Assembly (NCBI GenBank): GCA_963925895.1
Contig: CAWUVH010000015.1
Span: forward strand, 21,135-85,134
DNA from: Eutrophovita sp913057845
Lineage (GTDB): Bacteria; Pseudomonadota; Gammaproteobacteria; Burkholderiales; Eutrophovitaceae
DNA length: 64,000 nucleotides
Reading direction: 5' to 3'
How positions within the stretch are numbered: position 1 is the stretch's first letter; the number at the start of each line of letters is the position of its first letter. Below are positions 16,991 through 26,883 of this stretch, one piece after another. The notes under the pieces were generated by a model. That model was not told where the DNA came from. It saw only the letters and a program-made list of their open reading frames with translations, and searched no databases. A program made the position numbers and the translations under genes.

Positions 16991-18360
16991 GATCTCCGCC
17001 AAGTCGTTTTTCCCGATGAATCTTCTAAGATAACCCCGGCCTTTAATAGCCGGTCTCTTAACTCGTCCGCTTCATCAAAGTTTTTATTTGCCCGAGCCTC
17101 GTCCCTTTCCTTAATCATGCCGTCAATCTCAGCAGCTGACAATTCAGAATTCCCTCCGGCTTGAAGGAACTCAGATGGGTCTCGCCCCAGAAGACCTAAA
17201 ACTCCGGCTAAACCCTTCAATAGTTTTGCAGTGGAGACACTCCGATCCCGATTCAAGTCACTCACCAAATCAAATAACACCGACATTGCCTCAGGCGTAT
17301 TGAGATCATCATCTAATGCGGCGCGGAAACTCTTAGCTCGAGCATCACCCCAGTCAACCTCATCAGAAACAGCATCGAAGGTGATACCCTTTAGCGAAGT
17401 ATACAAGCGATTCAATCCCAACTTGGCATCATCCAAATGATGATCAGAATAATTTAACGGGCTTCGGTAATGCGCTCTAAGAATGAAGAATCGAATCACC
17501 TCTGCGTCATACCTACTCAGTATCTCCCGAACGGTAAAAAAATTGCCCAGTGACTTAGACATCTTTTGATCGTCGACACGAACAAACCCATTATGCATCC
17601 AATAATTTACAAACTGATGATCATGCACACCCTCGGACTGAGCAATTTCATTCTCATGATGAGGAAATTGAAGGTCCTGTCCTCCACCATGAATATCAAA
17701 GTGCGCACCCAAATATCGCTCACTCATTGCTGAGCATTCAATGTGCCAACCTGGCCTTCCTTCGCCCCAGGGAGATGGCCAGGATGGTTCGCCTGGCTTG
17801 GTGGCCTTCCAAAGTACGAAATCCATGGGATATATTTTGTCGGGGTTAACATCCACTCGCTCACCAGCTCGAAGATCCTCCAGTGACTTTCCGGACAATT
17901 TGCCGTAACCCTTGAATTTATTAACTGAGTAATAGACATCTCCAGCAGGACCTGCATATGCCAAACCCTTTGCAATCAACTGCTCAATCAGCGCAATCAT
18001 CTGTGGGATATTATCGGAAGCCTTCGGCTCAAAGTCTGGAGTGGAAACACCAAGCGCCGCGGCGTCATCATTCATGGCTTGAATATAACGCTCAGTCAAA
18101 TCTAAGAACGTCTCTTGATTTTCATTTGCTCTATTTATAATCTTGTCATCGATATCAGTAATATTTCGAACATAAAGAACATCGTAACCAGATGACCGAA
18201 GCCAACTTCGAACCATGTCAAAAACAACCATTACCCGCGCATGGCCCAAATGACAGAAATCGTAAACCGTCATTCCACAGACGTACATACGCACCGAGTT
18301 TTCTTGAATCGGCTTAAAAACTTCTTTATTACGAGTAAGGGTATTAAAAAATTTCAACAT
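16987..18360 (-). CDS. cysS: Cysteinyl-tRNA synthetase
   Basis: 457 residues from ATG 18360. It charges tRNA-Cys. The class I HIGH-type motif is in VYDFCHLGHARVM and the KMSKS loop in DDQKMSKSLGNFF. The zinc-ligand Cys residues occur in YVCGMTVYD and GWHIECSAMS. The start gives MLKFFNTLTRNKEVF, matching the family; an upstream in-frame start would add six unconserved residues. A 12-base palindrome overlaps the start. Its 3' end overlaps dnaJ tail to tail, so the two genes could affect each other through antisense transcription. Confidence 0.97.
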   Translation of the reverse strand: MLKFFNTLTRNKEVFKPIQENSVRMYVCGMTVYDFCHLGHARVMVVFDMVRSWLRSSGYDVLYVRNITDIDDKIINRANENQETFLDLTERYIQAMNDDAAALGVSTPDFEPKASDNIPQMIALIEQLIAKGLAYAGPAGDVYYSVNKFKGYGKLSGKSLEDLRAGERVDVNPDKIYPMDFVLWKATKPGEPSWPSPWGEGRPGWHIECSAMSERYLGAHFDIHGGGQDLQFPHHENEIAQSEGVHDHQFVNYWMHNGFVRVDDQKMSKSLGNFFTVREILSRYDAEVIRFFILRAHYRSPLNYSDHHLDDAKLGLNRLYTSLKGITFDAVSDEVDWGDARAKSFRAALDDDLNTPEAMSVLFDLVSDLNRDRSVSTAKLLKGLAGVLGLLGRDPSEFLQAGGNSELSAAEIDGMIKERDEARANKNFDEADELRDRLLKAGVILEDSSGKTTWRRS

Positions 18361-18370
18361 ATCGCGATAT
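18359..18370. repeat. Perfect 12-base palindrome at the cysS start
   Basis: ATATCGCGATAT spans the first base pairs of cysS and its immediate upstream region. It could be chance or an operator/RNA fold at the start codon. The rest of the 266-base cysS-ppiB gap shows no gene, tRNA or clear terminator. Confidence 0.3.
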
Positions 18371-18626
18371 CGAGTCACGTCAAAAAACTACATAAAAAAA
18401 TTCAACTAAGTGCTTGTCCAACGCTTAATTTAGAGGTGTGAAGTATAGCAGAGCACCTATTTTTAGCATCATAAACGCCGACAGATCGCAGCTCACATGG
18501 ACTCGCAGACACCATTTCTGATATCGTTAGCCAGGCTACTTCATTAAACCGCATCAAGTTTAGAAGTGTTCAACTAGTTTAAGAATTAAAGAACTCATAT
18601 TCACACAACATTACAGAGAGAAATTA

Positions 18627-19127
18627 ATGGCCACACAAGTAAAAATAAAAACCTCAATGGGAGATATCGTCATTGAGCTAGATGAAGAAAAAGCCCCGAA
18701 AACAGTAGAAAACTTTCTACATTATGTAGATTCTGGCTTCTACGACAGCACAATCTTTCATCGGGTTATTAAAGGATTCATGATCCAAGGTGGCGGCATG
18801 GACTCAAATATGAAAGAGAAAGAGACTCAGGCTCCAATCGAAAATGAGGCCAATAACGGGTTAAAGAACGAAGCTTATACCCTCGCAATGGCTCGAACTA
18901 ACGATGTTCACTCAGCCACTTCCCAGTTCTTTATTAATGTATCTAATAACGACTTCCTCAACTTCTCATCTGAAACACCCCAAGGATACGGATACTGTGT
19001 ATTTGCTAAGGTCGTAGAAGGAGAACCAGTAGTCGATAAAATTAAAGACGTCGCAACAGGAACCAATGGATTCCATCAAGATGTCCCCAGTGAGACGGTC
19101 ATCATTGAAAATGTGGCGCGCGTCTAA
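18627..19127 (+). CDS. ppiB: Peptidyl-prolyl cis-trans isomerase B (cyclophilin)
   Basis: 166 residues. A cytoplasmic cyclophilin, as it has no signal peptide. Family blocks: TVENFLHYVDSGFYDSTIFHRVIKGFMIQGGG, with the active-site Phe-His-Arg; LAMARTNDVHSATSQFFINVSNN; and YCVFAKVVEGEPVVDKI. GAGAGA precedes the ATG. It is followed by lpxH 28 bases later; ppiB-lpxH adjacency is common in beta- and gammaproteobacteria, and the two probably form an operon. Confidence 0.97.
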   Translation: MATQVKIKTSMGDIVIELDEEKAPKTVENFLHYVDSGFYDSTIFHRVIKGFMIQGGGMDSNMKEKETQAPIENEANNGLKNEAYTLAMARTNDVHSATSQFFINVSNNDFLNFSSETPQGYGYCVFAKVVEGEPVVDKIKDVATGTNGFHQDVPSETVIIENVARV

Positions 19128-19155
19128 CGGAATGCGATACATCCTGCATAAGTAA

Positions 19156-19890
19156 ATGAAACCTAATATAAATTTCATTTTCATTGCGGACCTACATTTA
19201 TCTCCCTCAGCAACCGCAAAAACGAACATATTTTTGCGGTTGCTAGAGAGATATGCCGCTCCTTCTAATCACCTGTTTATTCTAGGTGACCTGTTCGAGT
19301 ATTGGGTCGGGGATGACGACATTAACAACCCGCTATTTTCGACTGTCGTGCCAGCTCTAAGAGCTTTAACAGATGCAGGAGCCAAGCTCAGCCTCATGCG
19401 AGGCAATAGAGATTTTTTGATGGGAGAGCAATTAGCGGGACTAACGCATGGGGAGATGCTTTCAGATCCTCACCTCATAGAGATCCATGGCGAAAAAACA
19501 CTGCTAAGCCACGGAGATCAATGGTGTACTGATGACACAGAGTACCAAGCAATACGTTCAATTGTTAGATCTAATCAGTGGATCGATGATTTTGTAAAAC
19601 TACCGATTAGCGAGAGGAACAAACGGGCACAAAGTTATCGAGAGAAAAGTGATGCCTCAAAAGAAAAAAAGATCGCTGAAATCATGGATGTTTCAATTCA
19701 AACCGTAGACGAAGCATTTGAAACGTACAATTGTCGCAGAATAATTCATGGGCACACGCACCGCCATGCCCATCATAAACAGTTGGTTAATGAGCAAACT
19801 CTAGAGAGATTCGTGCTCGCAGATTGGCGTACAAGAGGACAAGCCTTAGTGATTAATGAATCGGGCTACTTAGACCAATTTTTCGATTGA
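19156..19890 (+). CDS. lpxH: UDP-2,3-diacylglucosamine diphosphatase LpxH
   Basis: 244 residues. It hydrolyses UDP-2,3-diacylglucosamine to lipid X in lipid A synthesis, at the cytoplasmic face of the inner membrane. The calcineurin-like di-metal motifs are intact: ADLHLS, LGDLFEYWVGDD, RGNRDFLMG, SHGDQWCTDD and HGHTHRHAHH. It converges on purF with a 23-base gap. Confidence 0.96.
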   Translation: MKPNINFIFIADLHLSPSATAKTNIFLRLLERYAAPSNHLFILGDLFEYWVGDDDINNPLFSTVVPALRALTDAGAKLSLMRGNRDFLMGEQLAGLTHGEMLSDPHLIEIHGEKTLLSHGDQWCTDDTEYQAIRSIVRSNQWIDDFVKLPISERNKRAQSYREKSDASKEKKIAEIMDVSIQTVDEAFETYNCRRIIHGHTHRHAHHKQLVNEQTLERFVLADWRTRGQALVINESGYLDQFFD

Positions 19891-19913
19891 AGTAGCCAAT
19901 TTTAAGACTCGGC

Positions 19914-21431
19914 TCACCCATTAATAACATCTAAGTCTAAATCAGCCGTCGCCTGCAAAACTGACGACAGTTTCTCATCGTTCCGTTCACCCTCTACAGA
20001 AACTAAGTAGTCAGCCGATACGTCTCCCGTCACGTACTCCCCAGTGAAGCACGAAGCTTCAAACTGTGTGATTTTCGGATTGAACGAAGCGCAACCAGCT
20101 ATAAGATCTTCAACGGTTTGATAGATGATACGATCAACTCCGATTTCGGCCGCTATCGCCTCCTCATCCCGACCATGCGCTATCAACTCCTTTGAGCTTG
20201 GCATATCAATGCCATAAACGTTTGGGAAACGAACCGGCGGCGCGGCAGATGCAAAGTACACCTGAGTTGCCCCAGCATCTCTCGCCATTTGCACAATTTC
20301 TCGACTGGTAGTCCCCCGCACGATGGAGTCATCGACAAGCAATACATTTTTACCTTTAAATTCGGATCCGATTGCGTTGAGCTTTTGTCGGACTGATTTT
20401 TCTCTAACTTCTCGACCCGGCATAATGAAGGTCCGACCAATATAACGATTTTTAATAAACCCCTCGCGGTAGGGCACTCCAATCCCATCAGCAATTTCCA
20501 TCGCCGATGGTCGGCTAGAATCTGGTATCGGAATTACAACATCTATTTTTAAGTCCGAATATTGAGATTTAATCCTACTCGCAAGAGTTTCCCCCATCCG
20601 CATCCTGGTCTCATGTACGGAAATGCCATCAATAACCGAATCAGGTCTAGCTAGGTAGACATATTCAAAAATACAAGGGTATCGCATTGGATTAGCTGCA
20701 CATTGTTGTTCGCTAACCACGCCATCATTTGAGATAAATACTGCCTCACCAGGCTCAACATCTCTGACATACTTAAAACCGAGCGTATCTAACGCTACCG
20801 TTTCCGAAGCAACCAGATACTCTTGCTCAGAGCCTTTTTGTCTCATGCCATAAACAAGGGGTCTAATTCCGAACGGATCGCGAAAGGCAAGCAATCCATA
20901 GCCCGAAATCATAGCAACAACCGCATATGCACCCTTCACCCGCCGATGAACCCCTTTGACAGCTTCAAAAATAGCCTCGGTGGTTAAGTTAACACCAACA
21001 CTAGATTTCTGTAATTCATGCGCAAAAACATTCAATAAAACCTCAGAATCGGAGTTCGTATTGACGTGCCTAAGGTCTTGTCGGAAAAGCTCAACCTTCA
21101 ACTGCTGAGAGTTGGTTAAGTTTCCATTGTGACCAAGAACTATCCCAAACGGAGAATTCACGTACATTGGCTGAGCTTCATCAAAAGAGTTAGCGGATCC
21201 GGCAGTAGGGTACCTACAATGACCAATACCAGCATTTCCGACCAACAACCGCATATTTCGAGTTCTGAATACGTCGCGAACCAACCCTCCACCCTTATGC
21301 ATATGGAAATTAGGGCCATCTGCCGTCACAATCCCCGCTGCATCTTGACCACGATGTTGGAGCACCTGCAATCCGTCGTATAGCAGTTGATTAACTGGTG
21401 ACTTCGCTACTGCTCCAAGCAAACCGCACAT
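19914..21431 (-). CDS. purF: Amidophosphoribosyltransferase
   Basis: 505 residues from ATG 21431, preceded by AGGGAGA. It is the first committed step of purine synthesis, converting PRPP and glutamine to phosphoribosylamine. Cys2 becomes the N-terminal glutaminase nucleophile after Met removal (MCGLLGAV). LQHRGQDAAGIV and the PRPP loop VLLVDDSIVRGTT are canonical. A longer open frame extends 25 codons upstream but would bury the catalytic Cys. It follows cvpA by 49 bases, the classic cvpA-purF pair. Confidence 0.97.
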   Translation of the reverse strand: MCGLLGAVAKSPVNQLLYDGLQVLQHRGQDAAGIVTADGPNFHMHKGGGLVRDVFRTRNMRLLVGNAGIGHCRYPTAGSANSFDEAQPMYVNSPFGIVLGHNGNLTNSQQLKVELFRQDLRHVNTNSDSEVLLNVFAHELQKSSVGVNLTTEAIFEAVKGVHRRVKGAYAVVAMISGYGLLAFRDPFGIRPLVYGMRQKGSEQEYLVASETVALDTLGFKYVRDVEPGEAVFISNDGVVSEQQCAANPMRYPCIFEYVYLARPDSVIDGISVHETRMRMGETLASRIKSQYSDLKIDVVIPIPDSSRPSAMEIADGIGVPYREGFIKNRYIGRTFIMPGREVREKSVRQKLNAIGSEFKGKNVLLVDDSIVRGTTSREIVQMARDAGATQVYFASAAPPVRFPNVYGIDMPSSKELIAHGRDEEAIAAEIGVDRIIYQTVEDLIAGCASFNPKITQFEASCFTGEYVTGDVSADYLVSVEGERNDEKLSSVLQATADLDLDVING

Positions 21432-21480
21432 CAAACATCTCCCTGAGTAAGTTCCAAATCGATTATATACATCCTGTCTA

Positions 21481-21981
21481 TCACTTTGATGAGATATCCC
21501 ACTCAAGCTCAGGCATTTTTAGCTGAAGAAACGAAGCAACCACTTCCAATGGAAACCGCAGCTGAGCTTCCTGCCATTCAAGCTTGCGGGGAAACTCCGT
21601 CGAACTCAAAATAATAACCGCTAGCGCTGAAATTAAAACTCCCCGAGCCAATCCAAATAAAGACCCTAACGCGCGATCCATTCCCGTGAGCGCTGACGAC
21701 TTCACTAATCTAGAAAGCTTAACAGTAAGAAAATGAAATAAAAACAGCGTTAAGATTAGAACCGCGACAAAACTAACAATTAACCTAAGCTTGGGACTGA
21801 TGATTATTTGATCAAATAATCCCGAGACAGGAACAACAGAAAATTTTGATATCCAAAAGGCTAAAACCCAAGTTAAAAGAGAAAAAAATTCACGCGTAAA
21901 GCCACGATAAAACCCGTAAATTGTCGAAATAAATAAAATGGCGACGAATCCATAATCAAACCAATTGAGGTTTAGCTCCAT
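21481..21981 (-). CDS. cvpA: CvpA family membrane protein
   Basis: 166 residues with four predicted membrane helices (YGFVAILFISTIYGFYRGF, FFSLLTWVLAFWISKF, LIVSFVAVLILTLFLFHFL and LGSLFGLARGVLISALAVIIL). CvpA is an inner-membrane protein first linked to colicin V production; its exact role remains unclear. LGSLFGLARG is the family signature. It is sandwiched between the SPOR protein (14-base gap) and purF, the conserved proteobacterial order. Confidence 0.92.
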   Translation of the reverse strand: MELNLNWFDYGFVAILFISTIYGFYRGFTREFFSLLTWVLAFWISKFSVVPVSGLFDQIIISPKLRLIVSFVAVLILTLFLFHFLTVKLSRLVKSSALTGMDRALGSLFGLARGVLISALAVIILSSTEFPRKLEWQEAQLRFPLEVVASFLQLKMPELEWDISSK

Positions 21982-21995
21982 GCCAAGATATGAGT

Positions 21996-22556
21996 CTACG
22001 GTTTAGTTCGAGTAATTTTAGCGTCACCGTAGGTCAGCTTTCTAGCATTCAAAAGCTCAAGTGCGCGCTCTGCTTGATCCTTTGACGAGTAAACCCCCAC
22101 CAACACAAGAGTCCTCGGCCCTTTCAACGTTTCAATTCTTTCAGTAACTACCGAGAAGCCACTAGATTCCAGCTTTTGAACGTAATCTTTAATGCCTCTT
22201 TCTTGAGAAAACAAACCCAACCGAACAACATACCCCGCACCCTTAACATCAGTCACTTTAGTCGAGTCAGGGTTTATCGAACTTTGTGCAGAGCTAGGAA
22301 GGGAACTTTTAGCTGCCAATGTCACAGTAGAATCAGACTCCACGATTGACGCCGCATCTCTATCTTCTGACGAATCCTGTGATCTAGATGTAGAAGTTAT
22401 ATTTATTTCTACATCATCAGAAATTTGTCTGGGCTCATTATCGAGCAACAGGGGAACCAGCGTGACCACGAGAAGAACTAACACAACGGCTCCAACGAGC
22501 CTCCGCCTCGCCCGCTTCTTGAGTTCCAGTTCGTCCGCTTCGTCTCCTACCAGCAT
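21996..22556 (-). CDS. SPOR-domain membrane protein (DedD-like)
   Basis: 186 residues: a basic cytoplasmic N-terminus, one membrane helix (about 22-40, GAVVLVLLVVTLVPLLL), a Ser/Asp-rich periplasmic linker, and a C-terminal SPOR domain (about 105-185, YVVRLGLFSQERGIKDYVQKL to GDAKITR). SPOR domains bind denuded septal peptidoglycan, and DedD helps cell constriction. Position between folC and cvpA matches dedD. The start is ATG 22556. Confidence 0.88.
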   Translation of the reverse strand: MLVGDEADELELKKRARRRLVGAVVLVLLVVTLVPLLLDNEPRQISDDVEINITSTSRSQDSSEDRDAASIVESDSTVTLAAKSSLPSSAQSSINPDSTKVTDVKGAGYVVRLGLFSQERGIKDYVQKLESSGFSVVTERIETLKGPRTLVLVGVYSSKDQAERALELLNARKLTYGDAKITRTKP

Positions 22557-22578
22557 AATTCGTCTTAAGTGCCTTCGT

Positions 22579-23865
22579 TTAGATTCTATTATGTACTAAG
22601 CTGGCAACAAATGGGTGATTTAACGCAGCTGATACAGTCAAAAAAGATCCGCATATCACGATTCTATCATTCGATTCGCTGACCTCGAGTAGTTTGTCCA
22701 TCGCCTTATCCACCGAGCTCCATGCTATTACTTTATCTTTATCTAGACTTGTACTCCCCCGCGATACGACGACATCCGGGTCAGCAGACCGGTCGCCCTC
22801 CAGTCCACACACGAACAACTGATCAGCTACAGAGGCCAGCAAGCTCATCATCTCGACGTATTGCTTATCAGCCATCACTCCAAAAATAACTCTTGTTTTC
22901 CCCGCGAAGGGTGCCCGCTTCAATTCTCCGACTAAACTGGTTACAGACGCAACATTATGAGCCACATCCAACACCACCAATGGGCGTGACGGCAACACTT
23001 GAAACCGCCCCAACCTTGCCGCCGTCAAGAGACCTTCCCGAATTGCCGCAGCATCGATTGGTAATATATTTTTAAGAAGAGTAACGGCCTGAATTGCCAC
23101 GCTCGCATTCGCCAACTGATGGTCCCCTTGCATGTGCGGAAAGGCTAAGTTCATCCGAGCTCCCTCTGTAGACCAGAATCTCCAACTAGAAGTCTCTCTT
23201 ATAAAGCCAAAATCTCTGGCAATTAATTGCAGGTCAGCCCCTATCGCGGAAGCAGCATCTATGAGCGATTGAGGTGGGTCTTCATCTCCGCATATTGAGT
23301 ATCCGTCACCACCTCGAAAAATTGCAGCTTTCTCGGCACCGATCTTCTCTCGGGTATCCCCCAAATACTCCATATGATCGAGTGCTACGTTCGTCACAAT
23401 GGCGCAAATAGGATCTAAAACATTCGCAGCATCTAAACGGCCCCCAAGACCAATCTCTAAAATAATTAAATCAGAACTTTGTCCTAGAAAAATATCCAGT
23501 GCTGCCAGAAATGAAAATTCAAAATAAGTAAGACTGACATCTCCTCGGGCATGATCTATTCGCTCAAATGAAGAAATGATGGCGTCATCATCAACCTCCA
23601 CATTAGCCAGCCTAATTCTCTCATTGAAACGAATCAGATGTGGCGATGCAAACACACCTACGCGATAGCCAGCCTTCGTATAAATCGCCTCCAGCAACGC
23701 GCACGTAGACCCCTTACCGTTAGTACCACCAACGGTAATGACGGGGCATTGAGGACGAAGTGACATATCCTGGATAACTGTTTGGAGTCGATCCAGACTT
23801 AGATCGATCTCTTTGTGGTGCGTCGAGTTAATACGACACAACCAATCTGCAAGCGATTTGCTCAA
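22579..23865 (-). CDS. folC: Dihydrofolate/folylpolyglutamate synthase FolC
   Basis: 428 residues. It adds L-glutamate to dihydropteroate and extends polyglutamate tails of folates. The Mur-ligase P-loop is VGGTNGKGSTCALLEAIY, followed by GVFASPHLIRFNERI and EIGLGGRLDAAN. The start is a TTG at 23865: an in-frame TAG lies two codons upstream, and the conserved LADWLCRINSTHHKEIDLSL needs this frame. Its AGG is unusually close to the TTG, so translation may be weak. It follows accD by 46 bases. Confidence 0.95.
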   Translation of the reverse strand: MSKSLADWLCRINSTHHKEIDLSLDRLQTVIQDMSLRPQCPVITVGGTNGKGSTCALLEAIYTKAGYRVGVFASPHLIRFNERIRLANVEVDDDAIISSFERIDHARGDVSLTYFEFSFLAALDIFLGQSSDLIILEIGLGGRLDAANVLDPICAIVTNVALDHMEYLGDTREKIGAEKAAIFRGGDGYSICGDEDPPQSLIDAASAIGADLQLIARDFGFIRETSSWRFWSTEGARMNLAFPHMQGDHQLANASVAIQAVTLLKNILPIDAAAIREGLLTAARLGRFQVLPSRPLVVLDVAHNVASVTSLVGELKRAPFAGKTRVIFGVMADKQYVEMMSLLASVADQLFVCGLEGDRSADPDVVVSRGSTSLDKDKVIAWSSVDKAMDKLLEVSESNDRIVICGSFLTVSAALNHPFVASLVHNRI

Positions 23866-23911
23866 AGCCTAAGAAATAGAATATTTATAAAAATATAAAT
23901 GAATACAACTA

Positions 23912-24781
23912 CTATGACATTCGAATGCGCGTGAACAACGACAATAGGTTGCCTAGCCGATCCTTCATTTCTCGACGATCAATTATCATATCTATCGCAC
24001 CATGTTCCAATAAAAACTCAGAACGCTGAAACCCATCAGGCAAGGTCTGCCTTACAGTTTGCTCGATCACTCGTGGTCCAGCAAAGCCAATCAGAGCTCC
24101 CGGCTCAGCGATCACAACATCTCCTACCATAGCAAAACTAGCTGAGACTCCACCCATTGTAGGGTCAGTTAATACAGATATGAAAGGCAACCCTTGAGCA
24201 GATAGTTGCGAGATGGCTGCTGTCGTTTTCACCATTTGCATCAGAGAGGTCAACCCCTCCTGCATACGAGCGCCGCCACTTGCTGAGAAACAAACAAAGG
24301 GAATCTTTTTAGCACAACTGCGACGCACTCCAGCAGCAAACCGCTCCCCAACCACGGAGCCCATCGAGCCACCTAAAAACGAAAATTCAAATGCTGCACA
24401 TACGACAGAAATACCTTTTATTGTTCCTTGCTGGACAAGGAGGGCATCCGACTCAGATGTGGATTTTTGGGCCGCCAAGAGTCGGTCTTTATATTTTTTA
24501 CTATCGACAAACTTGAGAAAATCTACAGGTTTTGTGTTCTGTCCAATATCGATTCGCTTACCCTCATCAAAAATCGAGTCAAGGCGTTGTCGTGCATTCA
24601 ACCGACCATGATGTGAACATTTTGGACATACCCGAAGACTTTCTTCTAATTCGGCTTGATAGAGAACAGCCTCGCAGGTTGGACACTTACTCCACAACCC
24701 CTCTGGAACCGCCTTACGAGAACTCTTGGATGCATCAAATACATTAATTTTCGGCGGTAATATTTTTTGAAGCCAACTCAT
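23912..24781 (-). CDS. accD: Acetyl-CoA carboxylase carboxyltransferase subunit beta
   Basis: 289 residues. With AccA it transfers the carboxyl group from biotin to acetyl-CoA, making malonyl-CoA. The N-terminal zinc ribbon has CPTC and CPKC pairs (about 33-55). The crotonase-like carboxyltransferase core shows FSASGGARMQEGLTSLMQM and VLTDPTMGGVSASFAMVGD. It follows trpA after 28 bases; the trp-accD-folC order is ancestral in these bacteria. Confidence 0.97.
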   Translation of the reverse strand: MSWLQKILPPKINVFDASKSSRKAVPEGLWSKCPTCEAVLYQAELEESLRVCPKCSHHGRLNARQRLDSIFDEGKRIDIGQNTKPVDFLKFVDSKKYKDRLLAAQKSTSESDALLVQQGTIKGISVVCAAFEFSFLGGSMGSVVGERFAAGVRRSCAKKIPFVCFSASGGARMQEGLTSLMQMVKTTAAISQLSAQGLPFISVLTDPTMGGVSASFAMVGDVVIAEPGALIGFAGPRVIEQTVRQTLPDGFQRSEFLLEHGAIDMIIDRREMKDRLGNLLSLFTRIRMS

Positions 24782-24809
24782 CTTGTCGTTATCTCCAGGG
24801 GATAAACCC

Positions 24810-25610
24810 TCATGTTTTATCTATAGCCACACGAATAGAGCGGATGAAATTTTCAACATTAGTCACTACATTATTAGCATCCGATTCTTCAATCTCTTCC
24901 ACCAACCGGCTACCAATCACCACCGCATCCGATAATTTGGCCACAGCCCTGGCCATCTCGCCATCTCTGATACCGAAACCCACACCCACCGGAACCTTTA
25001 CATGTTTCTTTATTTCCTTAACTCTCACAGAAACATCATCTAAGTCTAAATGCCCAGCTCCCGTAACCCCTTTGAGTGAGACGTAGTAAACATAACCAGT
25101 GGCTAAACCTGCCACATCCAAAATCCTTGACTCCAAAGTGGTTGGGGCCAGGAGGAAAATAGAATCAATCTGCTTCTCTTTAAGTGCAGCATTTAAGCGT
25201 CCGCTCTCTTCTGGTGGATAATCAACCACTAGGACACCATCCACACCAACGTCTGCGGCTCGGCCCACAAATTCGTCAATACCAAGGGCTTCTATTGGGT
25301 TTGCATAACCCATTAAAACAATCGGAGTTTCTTGATTTATCTCACGAAATGTTTTAACTAGGTCGAGCACTTTACTCAAACTTGCTCCTCCAGCTAGAGC
25401 GCGCTCACTCGCCCTCTGAATGGTTGGGCCATCAGCGATCGGGTCTGAGAAAGGAATCCCCAGCTCGATAATATCCGATCCGCTACGCACCAAAGCGGAC
25501 ATCAAACTCAGAGTGGTTTCTAAATTAGGATCTCCTGCTGTTATAAAGGGAATGAGCGCTTTTCGACCACTCTTAGATAACTCTTTAAATTTTTTCGCAA
25601 TTCGTGACAT
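24810..25610 (-). CDS. trpA: Tryptophan synthase alpha chain
   Basis: 266 residues, a TIM barrel. It cleaves indole-3-glycerol phosphate to indole and glyceraldehyde 3-phosphate. The catalytic Glu is in DIIELGIPFSDPIADGPTIQ, which also carries the catalytic Asp region. The phosphate-binding VGFGIRDGEMA and the loop GVTGAG are present. It is preceded by trpB (55-base gap). Confidence 0.97.
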   Translation of the reverse strand: MSRIAKKFKELSKSGRKALIPFITAGDPNLETTLSLMSALVRSGSDIIELGIPFSDPIADGPTIQRASERALAGGASLSKVLDLVKTFREINQETPIVLMGYANPIEALGIDEFVGRAADVGVDGVLVVDYPPEESGRLNAALKEKQIDSIFLLAPTTLESRILDVAGLATGYVYYVSLKGVTGAGHLDLDDVSVRVKEIKKHVKVPVGVGFGIRDGEMARAVAKLSDAVVIGSRLVEEIEESDANNVVTNVENFIRSIRVAIDKT

Positions 25611-25665
25611 AGGTGAAATATAGAACTCAATAAAAAGCTAGTTAAACATCTGAATCCACCCGCGA

Positions 25666-26883
25666 CTACAGACTAATATTGGAAGCCGTTGCAACCGTTG
25701 CCATGTCCTTATCACCTCGACCGGAAAGATTCACTAGTAATACTTGATCAGAATTCATTTCTGGAGCTATTTTCATCGCATGCGCTACTGCATGGGCTGT
25801 TTCCAGTGCGGGCATTATGCCTTCAATCCTTGTCAGTTTATGGAAAGCATCTAACGCCTCATCATCATTAGCCGAAACATATTCCGCTCGCCCTATATCC
25901 TTCAGCCAAGAATGCTCTGGACCTACTCCAGGGTAGTCTAATCCCGCAGAAATAGAATGCGTCTCAATAATCTGTCCATTATCATCTTGCATCAGATACG
26001 TGCGGTTGCCATGCAAAACACCAGGCGTGCCTGAGGCAAGTGGCGCCGCGTGTTTTCCTGTGTGTATGCCAGATCCACCAGCCTCTACACCAATAAGACG
26101 AACACTTAAATCTTTAATGTAAGGATAGAAAACACCCAGCGCGTTAGACCCTCCCCCGACGCAAGCAATTACTGCGTCAGGCTGACGACCAATCACTTCT
26201 GGCATTTGAGTTTTTAACTCTTCTCCAACCACCGAATTAAAATCACGCACGATCATTGGATAGGGATGTGGTCCTGCTACCGTACCTATAATATAAAAGG
26301 TGTCCTCTACATTAGTTACCCAGTCCCGCATAGCTTCGTTGAGTGCATCCTTAAGCGTCTTCGAACCGCTCTCTACTGGAACAACCTCCGCACCAAGCAA
26401 ACGCATTCGGTAAACATTACTGGCTTGACGTTTAATATCTTCCGAACCCATGTATACGACACAATCCATACCATACCGTGCCGCAACTGTCGCGGACGCA
26501 ACTCCGTGCTGCCCCGCTCCCGTTTCAGCAATGATTCGTTTTTTACCCATATGACGGGCCAACAGCGCCTGTCCCACCGTGTTATTGACCTTGTGCGCTC
26601 CGGTATGGTTCAGGTCTTCACGCTTGAACCAGATCTGCGCACCTCCGAGCATTTCAGATAAACGCTTGGCATAGTAAACTGGGCTTGGCCGTCCCACAAA
26701 ATGTTTTAGGTCATTATGAAATTCCTCCATAAAACTTGGAGTGTTCTTCAACTTTTCATAATTCTCTTTTAAATCCTCGAGTGCGTGTATTAAAGTCTCG
26801 GGCACAAAAACGCCACCATAGGGACCAAAATGACCCTTATCATCAGGAAAATTATAATTTTGTAAGTCTTCGTGCATCTGCAT
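25666..26883 (-). CDS. trpB: Tryptophan synthase beta chain
   Basis: 405 residues. A PLP enzyme that joins indole and serine. The PLP lysine is in LNHTGAHKVNN, the substrate loop in AETGAGQHGVA, and the phosphate-binding glycines in CVGGGSNALG. ATG 26883 has GAGG six bases upstream. Its first 32 bases overlap the end of trpF, which implies translational coupling. Confidence 0.98.
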   Translation of the reverse strand: MQMHEDLQNYNFPDDKGHFGPYGGVFVPETLIHALEDLKENYEKLKNTPSFMEEFHNDLKHFVGRPSPVYYAKRLSEMLGGAQIWFKREDLNHTGAHKVNNTVGQALLARHMGKKRIIAETGAGQHGVASATVAARYGMDCVVYMGSEDIKRQASNVYRMRLLGAEVVPVESGSKTLKDALNEAMRDWVTNVEDTFYIIGTVAGPHPYPMIVRDFNSVVGEELKTQMPEVIGRQPDAVIACVGGGSNALGVFYPYIKDLSVRLIGVEAGGSGIHTGKHAAPLASGTPGVLHGNRTYLMQDDNGQIIETHSISAGLDYPGVGPEHSWLKDIGRAEYVSANDDEALDAFHKLTRIEGIMPALETAHAVAHAMKIAPEMNSDQVLLVNLSGRGDKDMATVATASNISL

